DNA from: Halogranum gelatinilyticum
GTDB taxonomy: Archaea; Halobacteriota; Halobacteria; Halobacteriales; Haloferacaceae
Direction: 5' to 3'
NCBI RefSeq assembly: GCF_900103715.1
Contig: NZ_FNHL01000001.1
Coordinates: forward strand, 1,187,796 to 1,251,795
Length of the DNA: 64,000 bases
Position 1 is the first letter of the stretch. Each line of letters starts with the position of its first letter. The position numbers and the translations under genes are program-made. The notes under the pieces are model-generated. The model was not told where the DNA came from, did no database searches, and saw nothing but the letters and a program-made list of their open reading frames with translations. This document shows, piece after piece, positions 17,611-26,250 of this stretch.

Positions 17611-18201
17611 TCACAACAGCTGCATGGCGAGTGCCGCGAGCACGCCGCCGATGACGACGCCGACACCGATGAAGACGGCCGTGCTGTTGAGGACGACGGC
17701 CACGGCGATCGCGAGCGTGATCGCGAACAGCGCGAAGACCACGAGCGGCACGCTCCCTGTCCCGGGCGCGTCGCCGAGGCGGTCGGCGAGCGAGACCGAC
17801 TCGGGTTCGGATTTGTGGCGCGTCGCGCGCGGCGTCCCGAGGGACTCGTCGACCTGTACCGAGTGGTTCTCCTCCGTGTAGGGTTCGACCGTCACCTCGA
17901 CGGTCGCCTCCTCCGCGCCGTAGCCCGTGACGATCCGGAGTATCCCGGAGACGGGTTCGGCGACGCGGGCGGTGTCGACGTCGACGCGGACGGCCGCCGT
18001 GCCGCCCGCCTCGACGTAGTGGTTACCCGCCTCGAGGCGGGCGACTCTGGAGAGCGTGTCGTCGAGATGCAGATGGATGTGGACGGCTTCGCCCTCGTTG
18101 TCCAGTTCGACGTAGAACGCGTCGTCCGTGGTGTAACTCCGCGCGACGCTGACGTCGTGCAGTCGGTCGCGGTTGAGAGAGACGGTCAACGCTGGTGACA
18201 C
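17611..18201 (-). CDS. Membrane-anchored hypothetical protein with a beta-sandwich-like domain
   Basis: 196 residues, GTG start. Residues 1-115 are beta-rich (AVHIHLHLDDTLSRVARLE, AAVRVDVDTARVAEPVSG), like an Ig-type domain, followed by a linker and two C-terminal transmembrane helices (about 148-168 and 171-193). No N-terminal signal, so the domain is probably cytoplasmic. Family not identified. Next gene upstream on the same strand is 44 bases away. Confidence 0.7.
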   Translation of the reverse strand: MSPALTVSLNRDRLHDVSVARSYTTDDAFYVELDNEGEAVHIHLHLDDTLSRVARLEAGNHYVEAGGTAAVRVDVDTARVAEPVSGILRIVTGYGAEEATVEVTVEPYTEENHSVQVDESLGTPRATRHKSEPESVSLADRLGDAPGTGSVPLVVFALFAITLAIAVAVVLNSTAVFIGVGVVIGGVLAALAMQLL

Positions 18202-18245
18202 GTCTCTGCAGTCACGGTGCGGGACGAAAAAGGTTCAGGGCGTAT

Positions 18246-18428
18246 CTAGTCGCGCATATCCGGCGGCAGCAGGTTCGGGATGCCGTCCTCGATGGGGTAG
18301 CGCTCGCCGCACTCCGTGCAGACGAGCGTCCCTTCGAGCACTTCGTCGTCGTCCTGCGCGTCGATTTCGAGGTCGAGGTCGTGTTTGTCCATCGGACAGC
18401 AGATGATGTCCATCAGCGACTCTTTCAT
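18246..18428 (-). CDS. Trm112-like zinc-binding protein
   Basis: 60 residues with the Trm112/UPF0434 pattern: IICCPMDKHDLDL then LVCTECGERYPIEDGIPNLLP. Four Cys form a zinc site. In archaea Trm112 is the activating partner of several methyltransferases acting on tRNA, rRNA or release factor. The divergence of the first pair (CCPMDKH) is normal. A CTTTTGA 27 bases upstream serves as TATA box. Confidence 0.88.
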   Translation of the reverse strand: MKESLMDIICCPMDKHDLDLEIDAQDDDEVLEGTLVCTECGERYPIEDGIPNLLPPDMRD

Positions 18429-18526
18429 TGTCCGAAGCGACGGACGGAACGGTCAAAAGCGTAGGGGTTCGGAGCGCGCGGCCGACCGCGCGGGCGACAC
18501 TGTCGTCCGCCTCATCTACGCCTCGA

Positions 18527-18922
18527 CTACGCCTCGGGATTTCGGTATCCGGCGACGAACGAGACGCCGACTGCGAGGAGTGCCGCGGCGACTGCGAAGA
18601 CCCAGAACCCCGCCCACGCACCGGACACAGGCTCGCCCGTCCACACGGCGACGAGGGCGGCGAGCGCGAGCGCGACGGCGAACGGTGCGACGAACACCGG
18701 GTCGGTCCACCGGCCGCCCGCGTTCCGGTATTCGACGGCGTATCCCCAGAGGTTGCCGACGGTGAACTGGAAGACGACGACCGCGAAGAGTCCCGAGACG
18801 ACGGCCTCGAAGAGGGCGGCGACGGCGTAGTCGCCGGCGCGGAACAGCGACAGGCCGGATCCGAGGACGAAGACGGCGACCATCAGCGCGTGCCACGGGC
18901 GGAGTCGGTCGTGGAGGGACAT
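18527..18922 (-). CDS. Four-helix membrane protein, unknown function
   Basis: 131 residues with four hydrophobic segments (about 12-30, 33-54, 75-93, 103-122) and little else. No family recognised. Stands alone between the Trm112-like gene and purA. Confidence 0.7.
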   Translation of the reverse strand: MSLHDRLRPWHALMVAVFVLGSGLSLFRAGDYAVAALFEAVVSGLFAVVVFQFTVGNLWGYAVEYRNAGGRWTDPVFVAPFAVALALAALVAVWTGEPVSGAWAGFWVFAVAAALLAVGVSFVAGYRNPEA

Positions 18923-19003
18923 ATCCGGAGCTACTCGTCAGGAGCGCAAGAGGATTGCGGCGGGGAAAGAGAGAACCGTTCGGCCGTCAGCCGACAGCCG
19001 CGC

Positions 19004-20335
19004 TCAGTTGTCGAAAGGGTTCGCGAGTTCGACCGTCTCGGTGCGGTCCGGGCCGACGCCGACGGCGTAGACCGGGGCACCGACCTCCTCGGAGATGTAG
19101 TCGAGATAGTCCTGTGCGGCGTCCGGGATGGCGTCGTAGCCCTCCTCGGCCACCGCGGCCCAGTCGACCTCGGGCCAGGTCTCGAACTCCTTCAGGACGG
19201 GTTCGCACTCCGCCCACCGTTCGGTCGTCGCGGGCATCGTCTTCAGTTCCTCGCCGTCGAGTTCGTAGGCGTGGCCGACTTTGACCTCGTCGAGACCGGC
19301 CAGCACGTCGAGATGGTTGACGGCGATGCCGGTGAAGCCGCTCCGGCGGGCGGCGTGGCGGAGCATCGGGATGTCGAGCCAGCCGATACGGCGCGGACGG
19401 CCGGTGACGGTCCCGAACTCCCCGCCCTTCTCGCGGATGAAGTCCGCCAGCTCTTCCTCGTGGTCGTCGCCGTCGAGTTCGGTCGGCAGCGGCCCTTCGC
19501 CGACGCGCGAGAGATACGCCTTGACGATGCCGACGACCTCGCCCTGGCCGACGACCGTCGGACCGAGACCGGAGCCGGTCGCGGCGGCTCCGGCGGTCGG
19601 GTTCGAGGAGGTGACGTAGGGGTAGTTGCCGTGGTCGATGTCGATGAGCGTGCCCTGCGCGCCCTCGAACATGACGTCGTCGCCCGCCTCGCGTCGCTCG
19701 TAGAGGAAGTCGCCGCAGTCGACGACCATGTCGTTCTCGACGAGCCGCTCGCCAAAGGCGGCGAACTCCTCGTGGAGGGCGTCGACGTCGCACTCCTCGC
19801 CCGCTTCGAGCCCGTAGACGTCCTCGATGAGCGAGCGTTTCTGGTCGACGGCGTACTCCAGTCGCTCACGGAGCACGTCGGGGTCCAGCAGGTCGCCGAC
19901 GCGGATGCCGCGGCGGCCAGCCTTGTCCTCGTAGGTCGGGCCGATACCGCGACCGGTCGTGCCGACCTTGACGCCCGAGTCGGCTTTCACTTCTTCTTCG
20001 ATGCCGTCGAGGCGTCGGTGGTACGGGAGGATGACGTGTGCGCGTTTCGCGACGCGCACGTCGGGGTCGAGTCCCTTCTCCTGCAGCGTGTCGAGTTCGT
20101 CGAAGAGCGTGCGGGGGTTGACGACGCAGCCGTTGCCGAGAACTCCGACCTTGTCGCGAACGGCACCGCTCGGGACGAGCGAGAGCTTGTACTCCTCGCC
20201 GCCCTCGACGACGGTGTGGCCAGCGTTGTCGCCGCCCTGATACCGGACGACGATGTCGGCGTCTCCGCCCCAGAGGTCGACGAGTGCACCCTTGCCCTCG
20301 TCGCCGAGCTGAGAGCCGACGATAGTTACGGTCAT
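19004..20335 (-). CDS. purA: Adenylosuccinate synthetase
   Basis: 443 residues. Converts IMP, aspartate and GTP to adenylosuccinate, the first committed AMP step. Starts MTVTIVGSQLGDEGKGALVD, the GTP-binding loop with catalytic Asp; later GNNAGHTV-equivalent GGDNAGHTVV, the catalytic His, and the C-terminal GVGPDRTETVEL. The ATG at 20335 is chosen over 20359 because of family start and a TTTAGTG TATA 27-30 bases ahead. Confidence 0.97.
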   Translation of the reverse strand: MTVTIVGSQLGDEGKGALVDLWGGDADIVVRYQGGDNAGHTVVEGGEEYKLSLVPSGAVRDKVGVLGNGCVVNPRTLFDELDTLQEKGLDPDVRVAKRAHVILPYHRRLDGIEEEVKADSGVKVGTTGRGIGPTYEDKAGRRGIRVGDLLDPDVLRERLEYAVDQKRSLIEDVYGLEAGEECDVDALHEEFAAFGERLVENDMVVDCGDFLYERREAGDDVMFEGAQGTLIDIDHGNYPYVTSSNPTAGAAATGSGLGPTVVGQGEVVGIVKAYLSRVGEGPLPTELDGDDHEEELADFIREKGGEFGTVTGRPRRIGWLDIPMLRHAARRSGFTGIAVNHLDVLAGLDEVKVGHAYELDGEELKTMPATTERWAECEPVLKEFETWPEVDWAAVAEEGYDAIPDAAQDYLDYISEEVGAPVYAVGVGPDRTETVELANPFDN

Positions 20336-20470
20336 ATCCGAGGCTTGCTTCTGGCTCACCCACTAAACAGATTACGGTCCTCGGCTCGGAGCTATGCACG
20401 AACGTGGTTCCAAAGACGCCGAACTGCCGTCGACTACGCAGTATCGTGTATCACTCTCCCATTCCGTCGG

Positions 20471-20589
20471 ACGCGTTAACACGCGTGAGAAACCCGAAGT
20501 GTTAACCCCTCTCACGTGAGACAGTCAGAAACAGCTCCCGGGTAGCGGTCTGCGACAGCAACTTTTAAAAGCCTAAAAGACAAGTTAAC
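20471..20589 (+). promoter_or_regulatory. Repeat-rich promoter of the small winged-helix regulator
   Basis: TTTTAAAA (20563-20570) is the TATA box, about 30 bases before ATG 20597. GTTAAC occurs three times (20475, 20501, 20584). The first two are each followed by a CGTGAG unit, giving two direct repeats 26 bases apart; CTCACGTGAG (20511-20520) is a perfect palindrome, and ACGCGT flanks TAAC at 20471-20486. The third GTTAAC sits near the transcription start. The set looks like an operator, possibly autoregulatory. Confidence 0.5.
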
Positions 20590-20596
20590 AAATGGC

Positions 20597-20902
20597 ATGA
20601 TAGACCGACTTGAGAAGGAAGTCGATATGCTCGAACGCCATCTGCAGGTTCTGAAGATGGTCATCGAGAGTGAACCGATCGGTATCGTCAAGATGTCGAA
20701 CGAGACCGGCTACCCGCACCACAAGGTGCGCTACAGCCTGCGCGTGCTCGAAGAGGAGAACCTCATCGAGCCGTCGAGTCAGGGTGCGATCACGACCGAG
20801 CGCACGGCGGAGTTCGTCGACGAGCTCGACGACAAGCTCGACGAGATCACAGACAAACTCGGCACGATGCGGATCGAAGACGCAGCAGAGATCGAGAGCT
20901 AA
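20597..20902 (+). CDS. Small winged-helix transcriptional regulator
   Basis: 101 residues: a short coiled N-terminal helix (LEKEVDMLERHLQVLKMV), a winged helix (ESEPIGIVKMSNETGYPHHKVRYSLRVLEEENLIEPSS, read as separate motifs KMSNETGYPHHKVRYS and LRVLEEENLIEPS), and a C-terminal amphipathic helix with heptad-like spacing for dimerisation (VDELDDKLDEITDKLG). A conserved archaeal type. The promoter holds repeated GTTAAC motifs suggestive of self-control. Convergent with the large gene at 20924. Confidence 0.85.
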   Translation: MIDRLEKEVDMLERHLQVLKMVIESEPIGIVKMSNETGYPHHKVRYSLRVLEEENLIEPSSQGAITTERTAEFVDELDDKLDEITDKLGTMRIEDAAEIES

Positions 20903-20923
20903 AACCTCGCAGGTGGGAAGGGC

Positions 20924-23275
20924 TTAGAGTTCTGGTACGTTTACGTGGAAGTCCCCGTTCCGGGTCTCGACGAGACAGAGATGGAAGCCCTGCTTTCTGG
21001 ATAGTTTGACGAAACTCTTTCTGCGGCCGCGGCTGAGCAGCCCCCCGCCGGTCGCGTCCGCGGCGGTTTCGAGCGCGTCCGGTGCGAAGTAGCTCGCCGT
21101 GACGAGGAACGCCGCGCCGAGCGAGTCGTTGGACTCCCGCAGCCGACTCGTGTGTTCGACGAGCGACCGCATCATCCCCTCCGAGGCCGGGTCGCGCGAG
21201 CCGTTGAGGTTGGCGACGAGCAGCGGATTGCCCATCCGGTCGCGCAGCACGACGTCGAACGACTGCTGTTCGCGGTGTTCCTCGCCGTTCTCGGTGTACT
21301 TCAGCGTCACGTCGCCCCGGAGTTCGGCGCGGTCGATCTTCGGAATCGCGTCGAACAGTTCGTCGAGACTGTTTCTGTTCCCCGTCTCGCGAATCTCGTA
21401 GAGCAGGTCCTCGACGACCCAGCGGACGAAGCCGTACTCGATGCTCCCCTGCAGGAACTCCTCGTACGGCTCGCCGTCGACGGCGACGCCTTCGGTCTCG
21501 AAGCCGGTGTGGTGTTCGAGCCGGAGGTTCTCGTTGACCTCGCTGCGGTTGACCTCGCCCGCGTGGGCCTTCTCCAGCGTCCCACCGCTCTTCGAGCCGT
21601 AGCGGACGAAGAGGTTCGTCCCGTCCAGCGCCGCCTCGGCCGACATCGTCTCCGTCGCCGCACCGCCAGTGTCGGCGACGGCTGCACGCGCCTCCTCCAG
21701 TTCCGCTTCGAGGCGGTCGACCTCGGCTTCCAGCGAACTGACGCGCGACTCCAACGCCGACGCCTGCTCACGGTACTCGTCGCGTTCGCTCGCAGCCTGG
21801 TCACGCTCGGTTTCGAGGCGGTCGACCTCGGCGACGAGCCGTTCGCGTGCGGCTTCGAGTTCCGACTTCTCCTCGGCGACAGCCTCCAGTCGGGCCTTCA
21901 GCTGGCCGACTTGGGGAGCCGTCTCCGACTCCGTCGCCGACCGCTCGGTCTCCTGCTGTCGCTGCGGTGGCTGTGTCCGCTCGGACTGCTGTTGTCGCGG
22001 CCGCCGCTGTGAGCGCGCGCTCTCGTCGCGTCGACGGACCGCCGCCTGCTGGACCGTCGGCCCGCCCTCGTCGCGCTCCGTCGCGCTGTCCTGCGGGTCG
22101 AGTGCTGGAATCGAGGTCGCCTCGCGCCACTGTGCTTCCTCGGAGAACACGTCCTCGTCGGTCTCGCCGTTAGTCGCTGCCGACGCCGCCGCCAGCGGGT
22201 CCTCGTCGCCGGCGTCCGGGTCGGGAGCCGGTTCCGGTTCGACCGTCGGCTCGGTCGTCTCCGTCGCCTCACTCCGCGTCGCTTCCGCGGACTCCGTCGT
22301 CTCCACGTCGGTAGCCGACGCCGAGTCCTCGGGGGAGTCGTCGACGGCCTGCTCCGCCGTCGGGTCTTCGGCGACTGGTTCTGTCTCGGTCACATCGGCC
22401 GCGTCGTCGGCCTCGGCGACGCTGGCGTCCGCCTCGGACGCCTCGACCGTTCCCGCCTCGTCGACGTCGGCGGCGACAGCACCTTCGTCCGTCGTCGCGG
22501 TGGTCTCGGGGACGTCGACGTCGGCCTCGTCGACGCCGTCGGTGCCGTCGAACGTCACGCCCGAGCCGATGGGGTCGTCGGCTTCGTCGACGTCGTCCGC
22601 ATCCCCCGTCGCCGCTCCGGCCGCCGCGGCGTCGAGGCCTGCGGTCTCTGCATCGGCCGTCGGGTCCGCTGTATCTGTCGAATCGGTCGCATCCGTGCTC
22701 GCGTCGTCGGTGACGACCGGTTCGGGCTCTGGCTCGGGTTCGGGGATGTCGACGACCTCGATCTTCGCTTCGTTGACCTTGTAGATGCCAACCTCGTCGT
22801 CGGCGCGCTCGAAGGCCTCGTCGCCCGTGAGCAGCTTCCGGCTGTTGCCGACGTAGGCGACGCTCATCGACTTGCCGCCGTAGTAGACCACGTAGTAGTC
22901 GCCCGAGAGGACGTTCTCCGAGAGTTCGATGTAGCCCGTGAACTTGCCCGAGGAGAGCGTCGAGTCGGCCGCGGAGATCGGTGTGTCGTTCGTGTAATAC
23001 TGTGCCCGTGTCTTGCCGCCGGACTCCTGCATCGCGTAGAGCAGCGGCAGCGCGGGGTCCGGCGCGTGGTACGCCGTCCCCTCTGCGTCCTCGAACGCGG
23101 TGATGTCGCCGTCGAAGACGCCGACGACCTTGCCGTTGAGGACGAACGCCCAGACCATCCCCTCGCTCACCGCGCCCGTGAAGCCCTGATCCGCGAGGGT
23201 TCGGAGGCCGTCGTACCCACCGGTGACGGGACTCGAATCCCAGCCGGTGACGACCTCGATTATGTCGCTATCCAT
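20924..23275 (-). CDS. Large acidic coiled-coil protein, haloarchaeal type
   Basis: 783 residues in three parts. Residues 1-180 form a globular domain (IIEVVTGWDSSPVTGGYDGL). Residues ~180-440 are an extreme low-complexity linker rich in Asp, Glu, Thr and Ala, starting with EPEPEPEPV and carrying a Q/R-rich patch (RRPRQQQSERTQPPQRQQE). Residues ~455-545 are a coiled coil, and the last ~230 residues are a second folded domain (LFVRYGSKSGGTLEKAH to the C-terminus). No membrane segment. Possibly a cytoskeletal, DNA-associated or scaffold protein; no function known to me. Confidence 0.8.
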   Translation of the reverse strand: MDSDIIEVVTGWDSSPVTGGYDGLRTLADQGFTGAVSEGMVWAFVLNGKVVGVFDGDITAFEDAEGTAYHAPDPALPLLYAMQESGGKTRAQYYTNDTPISAADSTLSSGKFTGYIELSENVLSGDYYVVYYGGKSMSVAYVGNSRKLLTGDEAFERADDEVGIYKVNEAKIEVVDIPEPEPEPEPVVTDDASTDATDSTDTADPTADAETAGLDAAAAGAATGDADDVDEADDPIGSGVTFDGTDGVDEADVDVPETTATTDEGAVAADVDEAGTVEASEADASVAEADDAADVTETEPVAEDPTAEQAVDDSPEDSASATDVETTESAEATRSEATETTEPTVEPEPAPDPDAGDEDPLAAASAATNGETDEDVFSEEAQWREATSIPALDPQDSATERDEGGPTVQQAAVRRRDESARSQRRPRQQQSERTQPPQRQQETERSATESETAPQVGQLKARLEAVAEEKSELEAARERLVAEVDRLETERDQAASERDEYREQASALESRVSSLEAEVDRLEAELEEARAAVADTGGAATETMSAEAALDGTNLFVRYGSKSGGTLEKAHAGEVNRSEVNENLRLEHHTGFETEGVAVDGEPYEEFLQGSIEYGFVRWVVEDLLYEIRETGNRNSLDELFDAIPKIDRAELRGDVTLKYTENGEEHREQQSFDVVLRDRMGNPLLVANLNGSRDPASEGMMRSLVEHTSRLRESNDSLGAAFLVTASYFAPDALETAADATGGGLLSRGRRKSFVKLSRKQGFHLCLVETRNGDFHVNVPEL

Positions 23276-23431
23276 TTGCCCCTATGTCCCGCCAAGCCGA
23301 GCAAAAACCTTCCGGCACCTCGTACGACGGCCGTCTGACGACCGTGTGCGCGACAATCGCACGACTGCGGCCGACTTACTCCCGCCACCGACTGGCGGTA
23401 GGGTTTTCTCGGTTCCACCCGACGCTCGGCT

Positions 23432-24388
23432 GTGTCCAGCCCCGACGAGTTCTCGTTTCACCGCTATCTCACCGCGAAGCGGACGGTCGACGACCGCGCG
23501 CTCCACCGGCCCACGCTCGACTGCCTGACCGACGGTCTCCACGGCGACGGCCCGGCCGCGCTCGACGTCGCCGACCGCCCGCTCCGGGTACTCGAAGTCG
23601 CCGCCGGTGTCGGCACCGGTCTCCAGCGGCTGCTCGCGTGGGACGTGCTCCCGCCGCGCGTCGACTACACGCTCCTCGACAGCGACGAGTCGAACGTGAC
23701 GGCCGCGCGCGAGCGAGTGGCCGAATGGGCACGCGGCGAGGGCTACGACGTCGAACGGAGCGACGACTCGCTCGCACTCGCCCGCGACGACGAACGCGTC
23801 ACGGTCTCGTTCGTCGTCGCCGACGCACTGGCCTACGCCGACTCGCTCGGGACGCCGGTCGACCTCCTCGTCGGGCAGGCCTTCGTCGACCTCGTCGACC
23901 TCGACAGCGGCCTACCGGCCCTGTTCGACCTCGTCGCCGACGGCGGTCTCGCGTACTTCCCCATCACCTTCGACGGCGTGACGGGGTTCGCTCCGCCGGC
24001 CGGTGCGACTGACGTACCCTCCGACTTCGAGGAGCGACTCCTTGACGTCTACCACGCGACGATGGACGCCTCTGGCCGTCCCGGCTCCAGTACGACCGGC
24101 CGCGCGCTCCTGACTGCCGTCGGCGACGCGGGCGGCGACGTCGTCGCCGCGGGCGGCTCCGACTGGCTCGTCCATCCGCCCTATCCGGCCGACGAAGCGT
24201 ACTTCCTGCACCATCTGATCGACACAGTCGCCGGTGCGGTCGCGGACGACGGCGGTCTCGACGCCGACGACGACGGTCTCGATGCCGACGCACTCACCGC
24301 GTGGACCGCCGCCCGCCACGACGCCGTGGCTCGGGGCGAACTCACGTTCTTCGCGCACAATCTCGACGTGTTGGCTCGGGTCGAGTGA
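23432..24388 (+). CDS. Class I SAM-dependent methyltransferase-like protein
   Basis: 318 residues from GTG 23432. The SAM-binding motif I is LRVLEVAAGVGTGLQRLL, the acidic end of strand 2 is YTLLDSDESN, and motif II-like VSFVVADALAYADS follows. Substrate unknown. The C-terminal half has an Asp/Gly repeat (DDGGLDADDDGLDADAL) in a loop. Its stop lies three bases from the stop of the convergent gene. Confidence 0.82.
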   Translation: MSSPDEFSFHRYLTAKRTVDDRALHRPTLDCLTDGLHGDGPAALDVADRPLRVLEVAAGVGTGLQRLLAWDVLPPRVDYTLLDSDESNVTAARERVAEWARGEGYDVERSDDSLALARDDERVTVSFVVADALAYADSLGTPVDLLVGQAFVDLVDLDSGLPALFDLVADGGLAYFPITFDGVTGFAPPAGATDVPSDFEERLLDVYHATMDASGRPGSSTTGRALLTAVGDAGGDVVAAGGSDWLVHPPYPADEAYFLHHLIDTVAGAVADDGGLDADDDGLDADALTAWTAARHDAVARGELTFFAHNLDVLARVE

Positions 24389-24391
24389 GGT

Positions 24392-25294
24392 TCACGCGGG
24401 CCGCTCGGCGTCGGCCGTCTCGCCCGTCTCGGCGTCTGCCAACCGCCCCGAGACGTAGCCCCAGTCGCGGACGAAGCCCGCGAGCAGCGCGCCGCCGAAA
24501 AGTGCCGCGCCGACGGTCCCCGCGGCTGGCGGGACGAGCGGCGTGAGCGCGACGGCGACGAAGGCCATCTGCAGCCCCGCCAGCAGTCGCCTGCTTGCTC
24601 GCGTCGGAAGTTCGTAGACCGGCAGCCCGCGGTACTCGCGGAGCCGAATCCCGGCGACGAAGCCGTAGCGCGCCAGTCCGACCGAGAGATACCACCACGG
24701 CAGCTGTCCGGCCACGACGCCGACGAGCGGCGCGACGAGGAGACCGAGCGCGTCGAACGACAGATCCAACCGCGCGCCGAGTCGCGTCACCCGCCTGGTC
24801 CGCCGGGCGAGCGCGCCGTCGACGGCGTCCAGCGCGGCGGCCGCACCGTGGCCCAGCGCGGGCAGCCATAGCGTCCACGCCGGAAGCGTCGCCCACGCGA
24901 GCGCGAAACAGCCCGCGACCCAGGCGAGGAGGACGCCGCGGCCGACGGTGACGTGCGTCGCCGGGCCGAGCGTCGGTGCCAACTGGCCGCCGTCGGTGCC
25001 CTCTCTCTCGGCTACCGGACGGTTGTCGTCGAGCCGAGTGGCGAGGAGACCGACGACGAGGAGGAGCGTCGCGCTCGCGACGAGGGTCCACCGGACCGCA
25101 CCGGCGACGCCGACGACCCGGACGGCGAGCCAGCCCACGGCCAGCGTCGCCGCCAGCGAGACGGCTGCGAGGACGGCGGTCCGACGGCGGAGACGCTGCC
25201 GACAGATAGTGGCTCTCCGGGTCGAACGAGCCGCGTGACTCCGACGGGACGCGTCACGGCTTACCTCCGGCTTCACGGTCGGAAGACGAGCCAC
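24392..25294 (-). CDS. CDP-alcohol phosphatidyltransferase family protein
   Basis: 300 residues, GTG start. The CDP-OH phosphotransferase motif is complete: D-x2-D-G-x2-A-R-x8-G-x3-D-x3-D appears as DAVDGALARRTRRVT then RLGARLDLSFD. Eight or so membrane helices. It transfers a phosphoalcohol from a CDP-activated lipid or alcohol, part of archaeal polar lipid head-group synthesis; the acceptor cannot be told. The N-terminal ~35 residues are Arg/Ser-rich, so a shorter start is possible. Confidence 0.87.
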   Translation of the reverse strand: MARLPTVKPEVSRDASRRSHAARSTRRATICRQRLRRRTAVLAAVSLAATLAVGWLAVRVVGVAGAVRWTLVASATLLLVVGLLATRLDDNRPVAEREGTDGGQLAPTLGPATHVTVGRGVLLAWVAGCFALAWATLPAWTLWLPALGHGAAAALDAVDGALARRTRRVTRLGARLDLSFDALGLLVAPLVGVVAGQLPWWYLSVGLARYGFVAGIRLREYRGLPVYELPTRASRRLLAGLQMAFVAVALTPLVPPAAGTVGAALFGGALLAGFVRDWGYVSGRLADAETGETADAERPA

Positions 25295-25364
25295 TGGAAC
25301 TTGAGTATACGGCGTCAGGAGCAGCCAAAAAGAACGGAACGAACGACAGCGCGCAGGTTACCGG

Positions 25365-25550
25365 TTACTCGTCGTCTTCGTCGCGCATCTCGTCGAGGCG
25401 GCCGATGAGGTCCTCGTTCGAGGCACCGGCCTCGAACGTCGACGACCCGTCGTGGTCGTTCTCGTGACTAGCGACGGCCTCGCTCTCGTCGATGTCGGCG
25501 CTACTCTGTTGGTTCTCCTGCTCGGATTCATCGTAGCTCCCAAAGCCCAT
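25365..25550 (-). CDS. DUF5786-type small acidic protein
   Basis: 61 residues beginning MGFGSYDESEQENQQ, the characteristic start of a haloarchaeal family (DUF5786). Highly acidic, probably disordered apart from a final helix (NEDLIGRLDEMRDE). Function unknown. Confidence 0.85.
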   Translation of the reverse strand: MGFGSYDESEQENQQSSADIDESEAVASHENDHDGSSTFEAGASNEDLIGRLDEMRDEDDE

Positions 25551-25620
25551 ACTACTACAAGGCCGCTTGTCGCGTAAAACTCCCGGGGTTCGCTCCAGTA
25601 GTGAGATGCGTTCACATCAG

Positions 25621-25628
25621 GTATAAGA
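25621..25628 (+). promoter_or_regulatory. TATA box of the DUF998 gene
   Basis: GTATAAGA is centred 27 bases before GTG 25652 and so supports that start over the upstream in-frame GTG at 25601. Confidence 0.55.
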
Positions 25629-25651
25629 CCAACGCGCGGGTAGCACGGAAG

Positions 25652-26248
25652 GTGAGTCATCTGACAGCGGACGCCGACGAGCGGGGGCCAGCCGTCGCCC
25701 GGGCCGTCGGCTCGCTCGCTCCCGTCGTCACGCTCGGTGCCATCTTCCTCGCGATTCTCGTCTCCGACAGCTTCACCTGGGCCACCAGCGCGCTCTCGGA
25801 CCTCGGCGTCGTCAGCGAGACGGCACTCGTCTTCAACGGCGGCCTCGTCGCGGGCGGCCTGTTGGGGCTGGCGTACAGCTACGCACTGTGGCGTGCCGCA
25901 GCGGACCTCCTCGCCCGAGCGACGGCCGCCACGGTCGCGCTCGCGGTCGTCCTGATGGGACTCGTCGGCGTCTTCGTCAGCGGCCATCCGCTCCACTTCC
26001 CGGTCGCACTCGGCTTCTACCTGCTCGTCACGGTGTCGCTCGTGCTCGACGGTGCGGGCCGGTGGTCACAGTCGGTCGGAAAACTCTCTGCCGCCCTCGG
26101 CGTCGCACACCTCGCTGGCTGGGTCGTGTGGGTCGTCGGCCCGCGGTTCGGCACGGGTCTCGCCGTCCCCGAGACGGTCGGTGCGTTCGTCTTCGCGGCG
26201 TGGGTCCTGTTTCTCAGCCCCGTCGCGCTCGGCCGCGAGTTGAGCTAA
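25652..26248 (+). CDS. DUF998-family membrane protein
   Basis: 198 residues with six transmembrane helices. The family features FTWATSALSDLGV and VFVSGHPLHFPVAL fit DUF998. Function unknown. It ends two bases from the stop of the convergent potassium channel gene. Confidence 0.82.
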   Translation: MSHLTADADERGPAVARAVGSLAPVVTLGAIFLAILVSDSFTWATSALSDLGVVSETALVFNGGLVAGGLLGLAYSYALWRAAADLLARATAATVALAVVLMGLVGVFVSGHPLHFPVALGFYLLVTVSLVLDGAGRWSQSVGKLSAALGVAHLAGWVVWVVGPRFGTGLAVPETVGAFVFAAWVLFLSPVALGRELS

Positions 26249-26250
26249 TT

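Noticed and set aside
18428..20479. 683-codon plus-strand frame across purA
   Set aside because: Shadow of purA and two small genes on the minus strand; no recognisable domain.
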